Origin: Flavobacteriales bacterium
GTDB taxonomy: Bacteria > Bacteroidota > Bacteroidia > Flavobacteriales_D > Crocinitomicaceae
Assembly: GCA_018883325.1 (NCBI GenBank)
Contig: VEQH01000035.1
Location: 1 to 42,745, forward strand
Length of the DNA: 42,745 bases
Reading direction: 5' to 3'
Shown here: positions 17,008 through 25,560 of the stretch, piece by piece
How positions within the stretch are numbered: the first letter of the stretch is position 1
Layout of the letters: every line of letters starts with the position of its first letter
Translations under genes and position numbers: made by a program
Notes under the pieces: generated by a model
What the model saw: the letters and a program-made list of their open reading frames with translations, nothing else
The model's database searches: none
Told to the model about the DNA's origin: nothing

Positions 17008-18798
17008 ATGGCAAATTCTTTAAACCCGCAGGGAACTGCAGATTTCGATTGGGAAGCGTTACAACTTGACGGTTACTCAAAAGTTCAACGTTCAGAAATG
17101 TCTGATCGTTACGAAAAAACATTAACTTCTATCAACGAGAAAGAAGTAATGCAAGGTACAGTTGCGATGATTACTAAAAAAGAAGTAATTATCAATATTG
17201 GTTACAAATCAGAAGGTGTTGTTGCATCTAATGAGTTCCGTTACAATCCAGATTTAAAAGTTGGTGATGTAGTGGACGTTTATGTTGAATGTCGTGAAGA
17301 CAAAACAGGACAATTAATCGTTTCTCACAAAACGGCTCGTATGCACTCTGCATGGATTCGTGTGAACGATGTATTACGTACAGGTGAAATCATCACAGGT
17401 TATGTAAAATGTCGTACTAAAGGAGGATTAATCGTTGATGTTTTCGGAATCGAAGCATTCTTACCAGGTTCTCAAATTGATGTTAAACCAATTCGTGACT
17501 ATGATGTTTACGTTGGTAAAAACATGGAATTCAAAGTTGTGAAAATCAATGAAGAATTCAGAAACGTTGTTGTTTCTCACAAAGCGCTTATCGAAGCTGA
17601 GTTAGAAGAACAGAAAAAACAAATTATTTCAGGTCTTGAAAAAGGACAAGTATTAGAAGGTATTGTTAAAAACATCACTTCTTACGGTGTATTCATCGAT
17701 TTAGGTGGAGTTGACGGTTTGATTCACATCACAGACCTTTCTTGGGGTCGCGTAACGCATCCAGAAGAATTGTTAGAATTGGATCAAAAAATCAATGTTG
17801 TTATTCTTGACTTTGATGATGATAAAAAACGTATCGCTCTTGGCTTGAAACAATTACAACCACATCCATGGGATTCTTTAGATGCTAACTTAACTGTTGG
17901 TGATAAAGTTTCTGGAAAAGTTGTTGTTATGGCTGATTACGGTGCATTTATTGAAATCGCTCCAGGTGTAGAAGGTTTAATCCACGTTTCAGAAATGAGC
18001 TGGTCACAACATTTACGTTCTGCGCAAGATTTCATGGCTATCGGAGATACAGTTGAAGCAGTTATCTTAACATTAGATCGCGAAGAGAGAAAAATGTCTT
18101 TAGGTATCAAACAATTGATGCCAGATCCATGGAATGATATCGAAGTTAAATACTCTGTAGGTTCACGTCACAATGCGAAAGTTCGTAATTTCACAAATTT
18201 TGGTGTATTCGTTGAATTGGAAGAAGGAGTTGATGGATTAATCCACATCTCTGACCTTTCTTGGCAGAAAAAAATCAAACATCCATCTGAATTCTGTAAA
18301 GTTGGTGAAGGTTTAGAAGTTGTTGTTTTGGAAATCGATCGCGATAACAGAAGAATTTCTTTAGGACACAAACAATTAGAAGAAAATCCTTGGGATGTAT
18401 TTGAATCAACATTCGCTGAAGGTTCAGTTCATAGCGGTACAATTATCGACATGAAAGACAAATCAGGAATCGTTTCTCTTCCTTACGGTGTTGAAGGAAT
18501 TTGTCCTGCTAAACACTTGAAAAAAGAAGACGGTAGCCAAGCGAAAGTTGAAGAAATCCTTGATTTTAAAGTGATTGAATTCAACAAAGAAGCGAAGAAA
18601 ATCGTTGTTTCTCACACAAGAACGTTTGAAGAAGGAGAAGATAAACCATCTACACCAAAAGCAGGTAAAAAACCAGCTAGTGGAGGTTCTTCAACTGATC
18701 AAGCAGTGAAAGCTTTGAACAATAGTTCAGAAAAATCAACTCTAGGTGATTTTGACGCATTGTCTGCTTTGAAAGAAAAAATGGAAAAAGGAGAATAA
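17008..18798 (+). CDS. rpsA: 30S ribosomal protein S1
   Basis: This 596-aa protein binds mRNA at the 30S subunit and helps initiation on structured or weak-SD messages. Six S1 (OB-fold) repeats are visible. Two are divergent N-terminal ones (GTVAMITKKEVIINIG, GYVKCRTKGGLIVDVFG). Three are strong copies with the GxFxxxGVDGLIHxSDLSW pattern (from about 216, 300 and 388). The last is weak (GTIIDMKDKSGIVSLP, about 475). A low-complexity Lys/Ser-rich tail follows. It is longer than E. coli S1 (557 aa) because of N- and C-terminal extensions. It has its own promoter and terminator, so it is probably monocistronic. Confidence 0.96.
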   Translation: MANSLNPQGTADFDWEALQLDGYSKVQRSEMSDRYEKTLTSINEKEVMQGTVAMITKKEVIINIGYKSEGVVASNEFRYNPDLKVGDVVDVYVECREDKTGQLIVSHKTARMHSAWIRVNDVLRTGEIITGYVKCRTKGGLIVDVFGIEAFLPGSQIDVKPIRDYDVYVGKNMEFKVVKINEEFRNVVVSHKALIEAELEEQKKQIISGLEKGQVLEGIVKNITSYGVFIDLGGVDGLIHITDLSWGRVTHPEELLELDQKINVVILDFDDDKKRIALGLKQLQPHPWDSLDANLTVGDKVSGKVVVMADYGAFIEIAPGVEGLIHVSEMSWSQHLRSAQDFMAIGDTVEAVILTLDREERKMSLGIKQLMPDPWNDIEVKYSVGSRHNAKVRNFTNFGVFVELEEGVDGLIHISDLSWQKKIKHPSEFCKVGEGLEVVVLEIDRDNRRISLGHKQLEENPWDVFESTFAEGSVHSGTIIDMKDKSGIVSLPYGVEGICPAKHLKKEDGSQAKVEEILDFKVIEFNKEAKKIVVSHTRTFEEGEDKPSTPKAGKKPASGGSSTDQAVKALNNSSEKSTLGDFDALSALKEKMEKGE

Positions 18799-18819
18799 GC
18801 TCCCCAACTATATTTTTAA

Positions 18820-18852
18820 GAAAGAGGTCTTCGGGCCTCTTTTTTTTTTTGC
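18820..18852 (+). terminator. rpsA intrinsic terminator
   Basis: AAAGAGGTC and GGCCTCTTT form a nine-pair stem (one G-U) closed by a TTCG tetraloop and followed by a run of T to 18850. It begins 22 bases after the rpsA stop codon. Confidence 0.88.
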
Positions 18853-18923
18853 ATTCGTGTATAAGGTGTTAATAACTCAAAAAGTTAAAGCAACTATCCG
18901 TAATCGAAAAAAAATATATTGAT

Positions 18924-18931
18924 TAAATTTG
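18924..18931 (+). promoter_or_regulatory. candidate -7 box of fur
   Basis: TAAATTTG fits TAnnTTTG and ends nine bases before the ATG at 18941, so the message would be almost leaderless. No -33 box is clear. Confidence 0.4.
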
Positions 18932-18940
18932 TGTGCAATT

Positions 18941-19387
18941 ATGACAAACACTGAATTAAAGGGAAAAGTCAAAGATATTTTCGCTGCCTATTTGGAGCAA
19001 AATGGTCACCGTAAGACACCGGAACGCTACGCAATACTCGCTGAAATTTACGATTACGAAGGACATTTTGACATCGAAGCATTGTATGTGAAAATGAAAA
19101 ATCACAATTACCGCGTTTCAAGAGCAACGTTATACAATACCATAGAATTATTAATTGCTTGCAACCTCGTTAGAAAGCATCAATTTGGCAAAAACATCGC
19201 TCAATTTGAAAAATCACATAGCTCAAAGCAACACGATCACGTAATTCTAACTGATTCGGGTGAAGTAATTGAATTTTGTGATCCACGCATCCAGCAAATA
19301 AAAGCGACAATTGAAGAACTCTTCAATGTAGATATCAATCATCATACTTTGTATTTTTACGGAACAAAAAAATCCCTCAAGAAGTAA
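18941..19387 (+). CDS. fur: Fur-family transcriptional repressor
   Basis: This 148-aa metal-responsive repressor has an N-terminal winged helix (HRKTPERYAILAEIY; recognition helix RVSRATLYNTIELL) and a C-terminal dimerisation domain with KQHDHVILTDSGEVIEFCD. In classical Fur this region reads HDHLICLDCG, with two zinc cysteines; here they are Leu and Ser, so the structural CxxC zinc site is absent. I recall this as usual for Flavobacteriia homologues, not as a defect. Whether it senses iron, zinc or peroxide cannot be decided. The ATG at 18941 is preferred over a TTG at 18929. Its stop overlaps the next start (TAATG). Confidence 0.88.
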   Translation: MTNTELKGKVKDIFAAYLEQNGHRKTPERYAILAEIYDYEGHFDIEALYVKMKNHNYRVSRATLYNTIELLIACNLVRKHQFGKNIAQFEKSHSSKQHDHVILTDSGEVIEFCDPRIQQIKATIEELFNVDINHHTLYFYGTKKSLKK

Positions 19388-19725
19388 TGAGTTTAGTAAT
19401 TGAATTACAGAAAGATAATAACATTTCTATTTTTGAATTAAAAGGTAGAATACTCAGCGACTCCGATTTAGTGGAGCCAAACAATCTGTTGACAGCTGTT
19501 AAAGTTTGGAATATTATTTTCGATTTATCACAACTAACTCACACCAATTCAAGTGGTATCGCTTTTATGGTGAAAAGTATGACAAGAGCAAGAATTAACA
19601 ACGGTGATGTTGTACTTCTTAACCCAAACAATGGATTATCAAAATTATTCGAAATAACTAAAATGCATGAAGTGTTTACAATTTATGAAACACTTGAAAC
19701 TGCAAAAAATCACTTTAAGCAATAA
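19387..19725 (+). CDS. STAS-domain protein (anti-sigma-factor-antagonist-like)
   Basis: This 112-aa single STAS domain has the typical fold order: strand ISIFELKGRIL, helix, strand IIFDLSQLTHTNSSGIAFM, helix, strand GDVVLLNP and terminal helix. In SpoIIAA-type proteins a serine at the tip of the second loop is phosphorylated; here THTNSSG carries two adjacent serines in this place. No anti-sigma kinase or sigma factor is adjacent. Translational overlap with fur and a two-base gap to purA put it within an operon. Confidence 0.82.
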   Translation: MSLVIELQKDNNISIFELKGRILSDSDLVEPNNLLTAVKVWNIIFDLSQLTHTNSSGIAFMVKSMTRARINNGDVVLLNPNNGLSKLFEITKMHEVFTIYETLETAKNHFKQ

Positions 19726-19727
19726 AA

Positions 19728-21002
19728 ATGAAAGTAGATGTTCTGTTAGGTCTTCAATGGGGAGATGAAGGAAAAGGTAAAATTGTTGATGTACTAACAC
19801 CCAAATACGATATCATTGCTCGTTTTCAAGGAGGACCAAATGCTGGTCACACCTTAGAGTTTAATGGTATAAAACACGTACTTCACACGATACCGTCTGG
19901 GATTTTTCACACTAACGTTATCAATTTAGTTGGAAACGGAGTTGTTATCGACCCTGTAATTTTCAAAGGTGAAATTGATAAATTGGCACCTTTCAACATT
20001 GATTTTGCTAATCGTTTGTTTATTTCAAAAAAAGCTCATTTAATTCTTCCAACGCACCGTTTGTTAGATGCAGCGTCAGAAGCAGCAAAAGGAAAAAATA
20101 AAATTGGTTCAACTTTAAAAGGAATTGGACCAACTTATATGGACAAAACAGGAAGAAATGGTTTGAGAGTTGGGGACATTTTCTCACCTAATTTCAAAGA
20201 AAAATACAATGCTCTTGTAGAGAAACATGTTGGAATGTTGAAACACTACGAAGGTTTTGAGTACGATTTATCAACTTTAGAAAATCCATGGTTAACTGCA
20301 ATTGAAGAACTAAAAAAGTTAACCGCAGTTGACAGCGAAATATTTATTGAAAAAGCACTTAAAGAAGGGAAGAAAATTCTTGCTGAAGGTGCACAAGGAA
20401 CAATGTTAGATATTGACTTCGGTACTTATCCATTTGTGACTTCATCCAATACGGTTACCGCTGGAACTTGTACAGGATTAGGCGTTGCGCCAACTAAAAT
20501 TGGCAACGTAATCGGAATTTTCAAAGCTTATTGTACACGCGTTGGAAGTGGCCCCTTCCCTACTGAATTGTTAGATGAAGTTGGAGAAGAAATTAGACGC
20601 GAAGGAAGAGAATTTGGTGCAACAACTGGACGTCCTCGTCGTTGTGGTTGGATTGATTTAGTTCAAATGCGCTATGCAATCATGATTAACGGTGTAACCG
20701 AATTATCAATGATGAAAGCTGATATCTTAAGCATTTTTGACACAATCAAAGTATGTACACATTATTTGATTGACGGCGAGAAAGTAATCGATTTTCCTTT
20801 TGATGTTAACGACGTTGAAATCACACCTGTTTATGAGGAATTGCCAGGTTGGAATTGCGATTTGACTGAATTGGATTCTTACGAAGCAGCACCTCAAGCA
20901 TTAAAAGATTACGTAAGTTATTTAGAAAAACAATTAAACGTTCCAATTAGCGTTGTATCTGTAGGTCCAGACCGTAAACAAACACTAGCAAATCCTGCGT
21001 GA
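19728..21002 (+). CDS. purA: adenylosuccinate synthase
   Basis: PurA (424 aa) uses GTP to join IMP and aspartate, the first committed step to AMP. The N-terminal loop is GLQWGDEGKGK with catalytic Asp13, and His41 lies in GGPNAGHT. GSTLKGIGPTYMDKTGRNGLRV contacts IMP, and GTCTGLGVAPTKIGNVIGI and FGATTGRPRRCGWIDL complete the family motifs. The length is normal. It begins two bases after the STAS gene, and its stop (TGA) overlaps the GTG start of the next gene. Confidence 0.96.
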   Translation: MKVDVLLGLQWGDEGKGKIVDVLTPKYDIIARFQGGPNAGHTLEFNGIKHVLHTIPSGIFHTNVINLVGNGVVIDPVIFKGEIDKLAPFNIDFANRLFISKKAHLILPTHRLLDAASEAAKGKNKIGSTLKGIGPTYMDKTGRNGLRVGDIFSPNFKEKYNALVEKHVGMLKHYEGFEYDLSTLENPWLTAIEELKKLTAVDSEIFIEKALKEGKKILAEGAQGTMLDIDFGTYPFVTSSNTVTAGTCTGLGVAPTKIGNVIGIFKAYCTRVGSGPFPTELLDEVGEEIRREGREFGATTGRPRRCGWIDLVQMRYAIMINGVTELSMMKADILSIFDTIKVCTHYLIDGEKVIDFPFDVNDVEITPVYEELPGWNCDLTELDSYEAAPQALKDYVSYLEKQLNVPISVVSVGPDRKQTLANPA

Positions 21003-22537
21003 TAAAAAACTCACATATTTTAAAATTTGCGCTTTTCATAAGCGCATTTTTTTTACATACGTTTTTATTTGCTCAAAATAATATTTTGGAGTTACTTCCA
21101 GGTTCAGAAAAAGTGGTGTTCGAAGAAAGAAGTGGAACTCATCGCTTAATCGGAAATGTAATCTTCACGTACCAAGGAAACACAATGTACTGTGATTCTG
21201 CTCATTACCAAGAAAAACAAAAGTTGGTTAAAGCTTATGGCAATGTTCAAATCCGTAAAAATGAAGTAAATCTTTTTTGTGATTCTTTAAGCTACAACGG
21301 AAGTACAAAGTACGCAAAACTTTGGGGACATGTAAAAGTGCGCGATCGAGAATACAAGATTACGACCGATTCCATGGATTACGATGCCAAACAAGGAAAA
21401 GGAATTTATAGAAATAAAGGAAAAATTGAATCCATCGTTTCAAATGAACGCATCATTAGTAAAGTTGGTTACTTCTACCCTCAAAAACAGAATTTTTTCT
21501 TTAGTGGTAACGTAAATTACCGAAAGGACGATTTGACAATGACCACAGATACCTTGCAATTTGCTTACGAAAAACAAACCGCTTATTTTTTCGGACCAAC
21601 TCAAATTGTTAATGATAGTGTCACCATTCTTTGCAATAAAGGGTGGTATAACGTTCAAAAGGAAGAAGGAACGCTCTACAAAAAAGCACAAATCATACAA
21701 AAAAACAATATCATGAAAGGTGACACGCTTTATTATCATGGTAAAATTAAAGAGTATGAAGGTCGAGGAAATGTTTTCTACAAAGATTTTGAGCAAAATA
21801 TGATTTTCGTAGGAGACAAAGCTTACTCCAGTGAGGCAAAAAAAATCACTTATTTAACTGGACATGCCTTAGCTATAAAAGTCAAAGATAAAGACACGAT
21901 TTTCATTCATGCAGATAGTTTGATTTTAACGAAAGATAGTTTGGACGCAACCAATAAAATAAACGGATACGCACACGTTCGAATTTTCCAAAAAAGTATT
22001 CAAGCTGCTTGTGATAGTGCCATTTATGAACCAAAAGCGGACAAACTTTTTCTTCGATCCAATCCAATGGTTTGGGCTCAAAATTCAGAATTAAAAGGCG
22101 TTTTGATGGAAATTACTTTAAGCGATAGTTTAGTAGAACGTATTGACATTACAGGAAATGCAAGCGCATTGATGCAACTCGATTCTGGTAAATATTACAA
22201 TCAAATTGCGGGTCGAGAAATGCAAGCTTTCTTGAAAAATAATCAACTAGTTCGTGCAGATGTAAAAGGAAATGCTTGGACGATTTTTTATCCAGAAGAT
22301 GAAGAAAAAACAGATTCGCTTGTTACTAAAAAAAGAATGGGAATGAACCGATTGTTTGCTTCCGATCTAAGAATTTACTTGGACAGCGGAGAAGTAAGCG
22401 GCATTACCTATTTCGATAAACCCGATGGGATTTTTTACCCGATGGATCAAATTAAAACAGAAGAACAATTTATCAAAGGATTCAAATGGAATCCATTACT
22501 TCGACCAAAAGATCCGATATCAATGATGAAAAAATAG
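20999..22537 (+). CDS. OstA/LptA-like LPS-transport protein
   Basis: This 512-aa protein has a Sec signal peptide ending LFAQN at about residue 26. Several beta-taco OstA-type repeats follow, read from sections such as HRLIGNVIFTYQGNTMYCDSAHY, KAYGNVQIRKNEVNLFCDSLSY and ARVKGNAW-like DVKGNAWTIFY. LptA forms the periplasmic bridge that carries LPS to the outer membrane. This protein is over twice the size of E. coli LptA (about 185 aa), as is normal for the Bacteroidota type. I use the GTG at 20999, which overlaps the purA stop as GTGA and gives the signal peptide its full length. Confidence 0.82.
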   Translation: MIKNSHILKFALFISAFFLHTFLFAQNNILELLPGSEKVVFEERSGTHRLIGNVIFTYQGNTMYCDSAHYQEKQKLVKAYGNVQIRKNEVNLFCDSLSYNGSTKYAKLWGHVKVRDREYKITTDSMDYDAKQGKGIYRNKGKIESIVSNERIISKVGYFYPQKQNFFFSGNVNYRKDDLTMTTDTLQFAYEKQTAYFFGPTQIVNDSVTILCNKGWYNVQKEEGTLYKKAQIIQKNNIMKGDTLYYHGKIKEYEGRGNVFYKDFEQNMIFVGDKAYSSEAKKITYLTGHALAIKVKDKDTIFIHADSLILTKDSLDATNKINGYAHVRIFQKSIQAACDSAIYEPKADKLFLRSNPMVWAQNSELKGVLMEITLSDSLVERIDITGNASALMQLDSGKYYNQIAGREMQAFLKNNQLVRADVKGNAWTIFYPEDEEKTDSLVTKKRMGMNRLFASDLRIYLDSGEVSGITYFDKPDGIFYPMDQIKTEEQFIKGFKWNPLLRPKDPISMMKK

Positions 22538-22596
22538 AAAGATTTCATTCAATGTTAAATTTTCAATCTTTCAATTTTAACTAATTTTGAACTACT

Positions 22597-23277
22597 ATGT
22601 TACAGAAAAAAATAACCATCGCCATTGACGGCTTTTCAGCTTGTGGAAAAAGTACTTTAGCAAAAGATTTAGCAAAAAAATTAAATTACATTTTCGTTGA
22701 TTCTGGCGCAATGTATCGTGGCGTTGCATTGTATTGTTTAGAAAACAATCTGATCGTTGAAGGTCAACCTTTGATAGAAAAAATAATCGAACATTTAAAT
22801 CATATTCGCTTAGAATTCAAAACAATTGACCAACAATCACTTTTATTTTTGAATGGAAAAGATGTTTCAACTGAAATCCGTGAAAATGCTGTTGCGAATG
22901 TAGTTTCAAAGGTTGCAACAATTAAAGAAGTGCGTCAAAAATTAGTTTCTGAGCAACAAAAAATGGGAGAAAAAGGTGGCATCATCATGGATGGTAGAGA
23001 TATCGCTTCAGTTGTTTTTCCAAATGCAGAATTAAAATTATTCGTTACTGCCGACACTAAAATCAGAACTCAACGAAGACTTGACGAACTAAAAAGCAAA
23101 GGCATTGAAAGTTCATTTGAAGAAGTAGAGGAAAACTTAAAAGAACGCGATTATATTGATTCAACAAGAGCTGAAAGTCCACTTATTCAAGTTGCCGACG
23201 CAATCGTTTTAGACAATTCCAATTTGAATCGTGAAGAGCAATTGGCTTGGGTTTTAGAGCAAATCGAAAAATTATAG
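22597..23277 (+). CDS. cmk: cytidylate kinase
   Basis: Cmk (226 aa) phosphorylates CMP and dCMP with ATP. The P-loop is GFSACGKST (residues 12-20), and the nucleoside-monophosphate site has DSGAMYRGVALY. MDGRDIASVVFPNAELKLFVTA is the family hallmark, and RDYIDSTRAESPL is the CMP-contacting region near the C-terminus. It lies 59 bases downstream of the OstA-like gene and closes the rightward cluster begun by fur. It converges with trhO. Confidence 0.95.
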   Translation: MLQKKITIAIDGFSACGKSTLAKDLAKKLNYIFVDSGAMYRGVALYCLENNLIVEGQPLIEKIIEHLNHIRLEFKTIDQQSLLFLNGKDVSTEIRENAVANVVSKVATIKEVRQKLVSEQQKMGEKGGIIMDGRDIASVVFPNAELKLFVTADTKIRTQRRLDELKSKGIESSFEEVEENLKERDYIDSTRAESPLIQVADAIVLDNSNLNREEQLAWVLEQIEKL

Positions 23278-23314
23278 TTGCTTCTTATTCGTTCTAATCA
23301 AACAAGAAGCAACT
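23276..23314. terminator. hairpin between convergent cmk and trhO
   Basis: AGTTGCTTCTT (23276-23286) and AAGAAGCAACT (23304-23314) are an exact 11-bp inverted repeat, partly overlapping the cmk stop codon. The left side is T-rich on the minus strand and the right side has only short T runs, so it could end both transcripts, best for trhO. Confidence 0.65.
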
Positions 23315-23325
23315 AATTAAACAAA

Positions 23326-24408
23326 CTAATCAAGTGATTTTTCTTTAATCAACGCAATCGGTTTCGCGTTGTTCATCTTAAATTTAAGGTTCTCAGATCG
23401 ACCTTTTTTGAAAATTTTATTGCTATTTTCTTTTCCTTTGCGAAGTGCTTTTTGTTCCTCTTCCGAAAGGTGAATCGTATGCAAACACTCGTCTGAACAG
23501 GTGTTTTCCATTTTTGTTTTACAGTTATCGCATTGGATAAACAACAAATGACAAGCATCATTTACACAATTCGTATGCGTGTCGGCAGGTTCTCCACATT
23601 GGTGACAAACAGCAATAATATCATCAGAAATTCGTTCACCTCGTCTTTCATCAAACACAAAGTTCTTTCCAATGAATTTATTTTCTAAGCCTTTATCTTG
23701 AACATCATTAGCGTATTTAATAATTCCACCTTCTAATTGGTGAACATTTTTAAAACCTCGGTGCTTGAACCATGCGGAAGCTTTTTCGCAACGCACGCCA
23801 CCTGTACAATACATTACGATATTTTTATCCTCATTGCCTTTCAAATAAGTCTCTTCTATAAAAGGTAGCGATTCTCTAAATGTATCAACGTCAGGTAAAA
23901 TTGCACCTTTAAAATGACCAACTTCCGATTCATAATGATTTCTGAAGTCGATAAGTATCGTGTCGGGTTGATCTGTCAATTTATTAAACTCCTCTGCATT
24001 CAGATGTTTCCCTTTGTTGGTTACATCAAATGTTTCATCATTGAGTCCATCGGCAAGAATTTTGTCACGCACTTTGATTTTCAACTTCAAAAACGGGAAT
24101 TCTGCTTCTGAGTCGTCCACTGCAAAATTCAAACGAATCCCATTGAGAAAATCAATTTGGTACAGCTCTTCTCTGAACTGACTAAGATTTTCTGTTGGAA
24201 CAGCAATTTGAGCGTTGATTCCTTCTTTCGCAACGTAAGTTCTACCTACGATGTCTAGCTTTGACCACATCAAAAATAAATGATCTCTGAATAAGCGAGG
24301 ATGAGCAATATTTGCGTATTGGTAAAAAGAAATAGTGACATATTTATGTCCTACAGTTCGCAAATGAGCTTCTAATTCCTCCTTATTTAATGTATTCCAC
24401 AGTTGCAT
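23326..24408 (-). CDS. trhO: TrhO-type rhodanese, tRNA U34 hydroxylation
   Basis: TrhO (YceA, 360 aa) catalyses oxygen-dependent hydroxylation of uridine-34 in certain tRNAs, giving ho5U. The N-terminal part (about 1-125) is the acylphosphatase-like domain with GINAQIAV. The rhodanese domain follows (about 130-235), with LIDFRNHYESEVGHFKGA and active-site Cys201 in MYCTGGVRCEK. A C-terminal zinc-finger-like region has CHQCGEPADTHTNC, CHLLFIQCDNC and CSDEC. A Lys-rich tail ends the protein. The ATG at 24408 is unambiguous. It is transcribed towards cmk. Confidence 0.92.
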   Translation of the reverse strand: MQLWNTLNKEELEAHLRTVGHKYVTISFYQYANIAHPRLFRDHLFLMWSKLDIVGRTYVAKEGINAQIAVPTENLSQFREELYQIDFLNGIRLNFAVDDSEAEFPFLKLKIKVRDKILADGLNDETFDVTNKGKHLNAEEFNKLTDQPDTILIDFRNHYESEVGHFKGAILPDVDTFRESLPFIEETYLKGNEDKNIVMYCTGGVRCEKASAWFKHRGFKNVHQLEGGIIKYANDVQDKGLENKFIGKNFVFDERRGERISDDIIAVCHQCGEPADTHTNCVNDACHLLFIQCDNCKTKMENTCSDECLHTIHLSEEEQKALRKGKENSNKIFKKGRSENLKFKMNNAKPIALIKEKSLD

Positions 24409-24528
24409 ACTATGTTGGATTAAATAATTAGTGGGGCAAAAATATTACTATTTTTTAGAATAAAACACAATTCGATTTTTGAATTTCACAAACTGAGCCT
24501 TTCGTAATGTGCCGGTGAAAGGATTTTT

Positions 24529-24768
24529 GGTTTTTGGTGTTTGATTTTTGATTGGGATTTATATGTCGAAGGGAATCGTGGTAAATCTTTACCCGAAGAA
24601 TGTTGAATTTCTCGCACTGAGCCCGTCGAAGTGTTAATGTTTAATGTTTAATTGGAATTTACGTGTTCGAAGATATTTGTGGCTAATCGTTTCATCGATT
24701 GAGTTTTAGATTTTTAATTTTTGGTGCTTGATTTTTGATTGGGATTTTTAGGTCGAAGAATAGTTTTT
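24529..24768 (+). repeat. intergenic repeat unit A, copy 1 with partial second start
   Basis: This region begins with TTTTTGGTGTTTGATTTTTG and contains TATATGTCGAAGGGAATCGT, CTCGCACTGAGCCCGTCGAA, GTGTTAATGTTTAAT, TTCGAAGATATTTGTG and CGATTGAGTTTTAGA. At 24719 the opening block restarts (TTTTTGGTGCTTGATTTTTG) and then runs into the hairpin element at 24769. The better-organised second copy is at 25124-25290. The CACTGAGCCCGTCGAAGTG part is the common Bacteroidota motif. Confidence 0.65.
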
Positions 24769-24957
24769 ATGAATGTACGCAATTGTACCAGTAGATTCCT
24801 CCCGATGGTCGGAATGACTTTTCAAGTGATAAAAATGCGAAAATGCAAAGCATTTTCGCTAAAAACATCTACACAAATAGTCTTTTCGACTGAAAGGAGA
24901 CCGCGTAGCAGCTCCAGAGGAAAATCTACTGGTTTGAAAGCCAATACTCAATAGTTT
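24769..24957 (+). repeat. dispersed hairpin element, full copy 4
   Basis: The core is 147 bp, from ACCAGTAGATT at 24787 to AATCTACTGGT ending at 24933, so the ends are inverted repeats. Inside are GTCGGAATGAC, a perfect 10-bp hairpin (24837-24859), CATCTACACAAATAGTC and GGAGACCGCGTAGCAGCTCC. Outer blocks ATGAATGTACGC and GAATACTCAA-like CCAATACTCAA are shared with the copy at 11617-11800 in opposite orientation. An ORF across it is a by-product of the repeat. Confidence 0.78.
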
Positions 24958-25004
24958 TTTTTAATTTTTTAAATTCTTTCACTCCTTTATTAACACATTT
25001 CTGT

Positions 25005-25046
25005 AATTAGCACATTGTTCACTTTTAGTTCTTCCCTTTCAACTTT
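25005..25046 (+). repeat. intergenic repeat unit B, copy 1
   Basis: This 42-base block starts AATTAGCACATTGTTCACTT and recurs at 25338-25379 in direct orientation. It is preceded in both places by a CACTCCTTTATT block. Copy 2 follows repeat A copy 2 directly, while copy 1 is separated from A copy 1 by the hairpin element. Confidence 0.7.
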
Positions 25047-25123
25047 TCACTTTTCTAATTCTCTTCCGCGACTGCGGACTAAACTTCGTTTTTCTATGTA
25101 TCTATGTGGTTAAAATGGTTAAT

Positions 25124-25290
25124 TTTTGAATAGGATTTATATGTCGAAGGGAATCGTTGTAAATCTTTCCCTAAGGAATGTTGAATTTCTTGCAATGAGC
25201 CTGTCGAAGTGTTAATGTTTAATTGGAATTTACTTATTCGAAGATATTTGTGCTAATCGTTTCACCGATTGAGTTCTAGATTTTTTTTAA
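25124..25290 (+). repeat. intergenic repeat unit A, copy 2
   Basis: This direct repeat of 24541-24710 matches over about 165 bases with scattered changes. It shares GGATTTATATGTCGAAGGGA, GAATGTTGAATTTCT, CTGTCGAAGTGTTAATG and TATTCGAAGATATTTGTG. A short stretch leads straight into repeat B copy 2. No ORF crosses it. Confidence 0.7.
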
Positions 25291-25337
25291 TTTCTTGCAC
25301 TCCTTTATTTGCTTATTAGAACATTAGCACATTACTT

Positions 25338-25379
25338 AATTAGCACATTGTTCACTTTTAGTTCTTCCCTTTCAACTTT
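25338..25379 (+). repeat. intergenic repeat unit B, copy 2
   Basis: This is a direct repeat of 25005-25046. The rest of the gap up to the ccoS start at 25561 is AT-rich and holds TGAC (25482) and GTCA (25500), a weak inverted pair. No FNR-like TTGATnnnnATCAA site is seen. Confidence 0.7.
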
Positions 25380-25560
25380 CAACTATCAACTTTCATCTCA
25401 ATTTGTTCAATTCTAAATTTCCCATTCAAATTGTTCATTTAACTTTAAAACTTTCACATTTATTAACAAATTTCGATTCTCTGACAAAAACTGATAAAAG
25501 TCAATTTTTTAGCAAACAGGTATCATAAAATTTTTGGTGTGAAGTATTGAATTTTGTATC

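Noticed and set aside
24739..24954. 71-aa ORF across the hairpin element, and a similar 68-aa ORF at 11692-11898 on the minus strand
   Set aside because: Both share a NCTSRFLP stretch only because they read the same repeat. Composition and starts are poor, and the other copies of the repeat do not keep the frame.
25482..25503. TGAC...GTCA pair upstream of ccoS as a possible regulator site
   Set aside because: The arms are four bases and the interior does not match Fnr or any site I know.
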